Positions 34,004 to 38,218 of a stretch of DNA of 38,218 nt are shown piece after piece; within the stretch, counting starts at the first letter, position 1, and each line of letters starts with the position of its first letter. The DNA lies in assembly GCA_020433455.1 (NCBI GenBank), contig JAGRCP010000065.1, positions 1-38,218 of the forward strand. The letters are read 5' to 3'. Made by a program: the position numbers and the translations under genes. This DNA comes from Caldilineaceae bacterium. Lineage in GTDB: Bacteria; Chloroflexota; Anaerolineae; Caldilineales; Caldilineaceae. The notes under the pieces were generated by a model that was given only the letters and a program-made list of their open reading frames with translations, was not told the origin of the DNA and did not search any database.

Positions 34004-34831
34004 ATGATGCGACATCGAATTTCAACCTTTGCTGCCTACGCGGTTCTGACGGCCTGGTCGCTGGTCGTACTCTTTCCGGTATGGACCATGCTGGTCAACT
34101 CCCTCAAGCCGCGCAAGGAGATATTCCGCAACCCCTTCAACTTTCCGCCCGAAATCACGTGGGAGGGCTATCAGAGCGTCTGGGCCAACGGTCACTTTGA
34201 GCTTTACTTCCGCAACAGCCTCTTTGTCACTGTTCTTTCGCTGCTGACCATTCTCCTGCTCGGCTCCATGGCCGCCTATGCGTTGGCCAATTGGGAATCG
34301 CCCGCCGCCGGCTTCGTCTACATCTTTTTCCTGGCCGGCCTCATGATTCCTATCCGCCTGGGCACCATCAATATTTTGCAAATCGTGATCGCCCTGGGCC
34401 TTTCCGATACGATCTACAGCCTCTTCCCCGTCTACATCGCCATGGGGCTGCCGATTACCGTTTTCATCCTGACGACCTTTATCCGCTCCATTCCCCGGGA
34501 GATCGGCGACGCAGCGCGGGTGGACGGCGCAAACGAGTGGCGCATTTACAGTCGTATCGTCCTGCCCTTGATCCGCCCGGCCCTGGCCACTTCGGCCATC
34601 TTCAACCTGATCCCCATCTGGAACGATTTGTGGTTCCCCCTGATCTTCATCCGCGCCGATCAGCACCGTACGGTTATGCTGGGCGCATCTCTGCTTTTCG
34701 GCCAGTATCAAACCGACTGGACAAGCATCCTGGCCGTTCTGACCTTGTCCTCCCTGCCGATTTTGATTCTGTATCTTCTGATGTCCAAACAATTCATCCA
34801 AGGACTCACCGGCGGCGCCGTGAAAGGGTAA
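34004..34831 (+). CDS. Carbohydrate ABC transporter permease 2 (MalG/UgpE type)
   Basis: 275-residue partner permease with six TM helices. N-terminal MalG-type motif: TAWSLVVLFPVWTMLVNSLKPRKEIFRNPFNFP. EAA-like loop: EIGDAARVDGANEWRIYSRIVLPLIRP. It ends with the usual short tail (SKQFIQGLTGGAVKG). ATG 34004 and 34007 are adjacent; GGTGAG just upstream suits 34007 slightly better. It forms the membrane channel with the previous gene product. The methyltransferase-like gene starts 5 nt after its stop, so all four genes appear to be one operon. Confidence 0.95.
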   Translation: MMRHRISTFAAYAVLTAWSLVVLFPVWTMLVNSLKPRKEIFRNPFNFPPEITWEGYQSVWANGHFELYFRNSLFVTVLSLLTILLLGSMAAYALANWESPAAGFVYIFFLAGLMIPIRLGTINILQIVIALGLSDTIYSLFPVYIAMGLPITVFILTTFIRSIPREIGDAARVDGANEWRIYSRIVLPLIRPALATSAIFNLIPIWNDLWFPLIFIRADQHRTVMLGASLLFGQYQTDWTSILAVLTLSSLPILILYLLMSKQFIQGLTGGAVKG

Positions 34832-34836
34832 CCGGC

Positions 34837-36015
34837 ATGAACGGAAGAGAACGCATGGCCCTGGCCATGCAGGGCAAAGCCGCGGACCGCGTGCCCGTCA
34901 TGTGCCAATTGGCCATTGGCCACTACTTTTTGAACACCGATATTCCGCCCCACAAAATCTGGTTCACCAGCGAGGGCTTTGCCGACGCACTGGTGCAGAT
35001 TCAACGCCGCTATCGCTTCGACGGCATCCTGATCAACATGCCCGGCCGGCCGGCCGACGCCCTGAGTCACGTAGTCTCGCTGGACGAAAATACGGACGGC
35101 CAGATTCTGACCTGGGATCAATACGGCACAACGTTCATCCCCTGGGACGACAACGCACAACATACGCCGCCCCGGACTGCCCAACCGGATCGGGCTGATT
35201 TTGCCGCGCTGGACCCGGATAACCTGGAAAATCTCGACGATTTTATGGGCTACGTATGGGGCGTCTACCACATCCCGTGGATCGAAGGTAAGCGGGGCAA
35301 GGGACCCCTGCGGGAGATTCCGCCTTATTTCCTGCGCACCATCGACCTGGTACGCGCCCAGGTGGGAGATGAAATCTCGGTCCACGGCGAAGTCTTTTCG
35401 CCGCTGACCCACTTCATGGAGCTGTTCGGCTACGAAAACGCGCTCATGAACTTCATCATCGATCCGGCCAAAACCCACGCCATTTTGGAGAGGCTGACCG
35501 AGTCTTCGGTGACGTGGGCCGTGGCCCAGGCCAGGCACGGCGTGGACGCGGTGCTCATTTCTTCAGCCTTCGTGGGCGGGCCTTTTCTGTCCCCCAAGAT
35601 GTATCGGGAATTTGTGGTGCCGTATGAGAAGAAGGTGGTGGACGCGGTGAAGGCCACAGGCGTACCCGTTTATACCCACACATGCGGCAGTATCGGCGAC
35701 CGCCTGGAGTTTATGCTAGAATCGGGCACCCAGGGCGTAGACACGCTGGACCCGCCGCCCCTGGGCAACACGGAACTGGCCGTCGCCAAACCGCTGATTG
35801 GGGACCGGGTCTTCATCAAGGGCAATATGAATGCCGTGGAATTATTGGAAGCCGCTACCGAAGAGGAGATCGTAGCCCACGCGGCGGAGCGGCTGCGCAT
35901 CGGCAAGCCGGGCGGCGGCTACATCCTGAGCACAGCCTGCTCGGTTGCCCCGCGCATGGAACCGTGGAAGCTGGAGATTCTCACGCCTTTGGCCGAGGAG
36001 TTGGGGGGGTATTGA
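34837..36015 (+). CDS. URO-D superfamily protein, MtaA/CmuA-like putative zinc methyltransferase
   Basis: 392-residue protein of the uroporphyrinogen decarboxylase superfamily. It starts MNGRERMALAMQGKAADRVPVM, a common start for the methyltransferase-like branch. The motif H281-x-C283 with C368 further on (HTCG and STACSV) matches the H-x-C-x(n)-C zinc site of MtaA/MtbA/CmuA corrinoid-methyl transferases and is not a feature of true HemE. So the likely chemistry is methyl transfer, possibly with a corrinoid or thiol acceptor, rather than haem synthesis. No corrinoid protein gene is present in the window. Its place as last gene of a sugar-importer operon suggests it acts on, or is induced with, the imported compound. 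Confidence 0.82.
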   Translation: MNGRERMALAMQGKAADRVPVMCQLAIGHYFLNTDIPPHKIWFTSEGFADALVQIQRRYRFDGILINMPGRPADALSHVVSLDENTDGQILTWDQYGTTFIPWDDNAQHTPPRTAQPDRADFAALDPDNLENLDDFMGYVWGVYHIPWIEGKRGKGPLREIPPYFLRTIDLVRAQVGDEISVHGEVFSPLTHFMELFGYENALMNFIIDPAKTHAILERLTESSVTWAVAQARHGVDAVLISSAFVGGPFLSPKMYREFVVPYEKKVVDAVKATGVPVYTHTCGSIGDRLEFMLESGTQGVDTLDPPPLGNTELAVAKPLIGDRVFIKGNMNAVELLEAATEEEIVAHAAERLRIGKPGGGYILSTACSVAPRMEPWKLEILTPLAEELGGY

Positions 36016-36094
36016 GGGGTGTGGGGTTGTTGGGGTTAGCCTGTTGTTGCTTTATTTCCCCGCCACCCAACTTCCCTACCACCCCACAACTATA

Positions 36095-37978
<1,884 letters not shown>

Positions 37979-38026
37979 ATTTTCACACTCTGATTCGAGC
38001 CAAAACGGTCTGTCAAAACACGCAAA

Positions 38027-38053
38027 GAGACTCGGCCGCAAAGACCGAGTCTC
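38027..38053 (-). promoter_or_regulatory. Hairpin in the typA 5' leader
   Basis: GAGACTCGG (38027-38035) and CCGAGTCTC (38045-38053) form a 9-bp perfect stem with a 9-nt loop, between the promoter and the typA start, about 50 nt before the start codon. It could act in mRNA stability or control; no T-tract. Confidence 0.5.
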
Positions 38054-38068
38054 GTACCTGCCGGGGTT

Positions 38069-38097
38069 ATTGTAGTGGTCAGGGTGCAAAGTGGCAA
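38069..38097 (-). promoter_or_regulatory. Promoter of typA
   Basis: On the minus strand, TTGCCA (38097-38092), a 17-nt spacer and TACAAT (38074-38069). Transcription would begin near 38062, leaving an 85-nt leader. Confidence 0.72.
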
Positions 38098-38195
38098 GAC
38101 GGCGGGGGCGTGAAAGATCAATCTCGCAAGAACCCGCGGCGATCTGGCGTCCGGCGCTCCCGAAATCACCCACGCGGCCGCGTTACCGGGCGTCC

Positions 38196-38218
38196 GCACC
38201 GGGGTCAAACCCCGGTGC
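38196..38218. terminator. Hairpin at the window edge
   Basis: GCACCGGGG and CCCCGGTGC form a perfect 9-bp stem with loop TCAAA, ending on the last base. Whether a T-tract follows is outside the window; it may terminate a gene beyond the edge. Confidence 0.4.

Noticed and set aside
34291-34836. Upstream in-frame extension of the URO-D-like gene into the permease 2 gene
   Set aside because: The extra residues are an off-frame reading of the permease; the true protein start is ATG 34837 with MNGRERMALAMQGK.
36016-36094. Bidirectional terminator between the URO-D-like gene and typA
   Set aside because: TGTGGGGT and ACCCCACA can pair, but the loop is about 40 nt or more and there is no clear U-tract on either strand.

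Overview
The window reads as a GC-rich bacterial chromosome segment, most probably from the phylum Chloroflexota (Anaerolineae/Caldilineae-like). The reasons are large secreted proteins with Pro/Thr-rich linkers and 'IYFPFV'-type C-terminal ends, an ECF sigma factor followed by a membrane protein with a LysM module, and the general housekeeping gene set. That taxonomic call is inference from protein style. No phage, IS element, CRISPR array or rRNA was found.

Layout, left to right. Positions 91-3859 carry a CDP-alcohol phosphatidyltransferase, then an ECF sigma factor with a probable membrane-bound partner ending in a 350-residue low-complexity tail. Positions 4074-8049 are a translation/secretion cluster (ffh, rpsP, a KH-domain gene, rimM) followed by dprA. 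Positions 8120-10923 hold a mannose-1-phosphate guanylyltransferase and an unrecognised two-TM protein. These face dgt and an S1-domain protein gene on the minus strand. A divergent promoter pair separates the S1 gene from an M32 carboxypeptidase. A ychF-type GTPase gene and a small membrane protein gene follow on the minus strand.

The most interesting part is 17279-21442. A good promoter drives a leader of about 370 nt and then a two-gene heterodimeric ABC exporter. The leader holds a 29-codon ORF with a Shine-Dalgarno, a 9-bp antiterminator pairing mutually exclusive with an intrinsic terminator, a hairpin that hides the Shine-Dalgarno of a second 22-codon ORF, and a second intrinsic terminator overlapping that ORF. 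The architecture parallels ribosome-mediated attenuation of the Bacillus subtilis bmrCD exporter. It suggests a drug-sensing, two-tier attenuator, which is inferred here and not demonstrated.

Downstream lie a 1025-residue protein (M23 peptidase-like, clan GH-A-like, and a duplicated unrecognised domain) with no signal peptide, tRNA-Gln(CUG), and a 1323-residue secreted M60-type metallopeptidase with Ig-like and beta-helix modules. Then come gltX, a carbohydrate ABC importer operon (lipoprotein, two permeases) ending in a URO-D/MtaA-like putative zinc methyltransferase, and typA/bipA. Sharp intrinsic terminators, sigma-70-type promoters and long perfect hairpins mark most transcription-unit boundaries.
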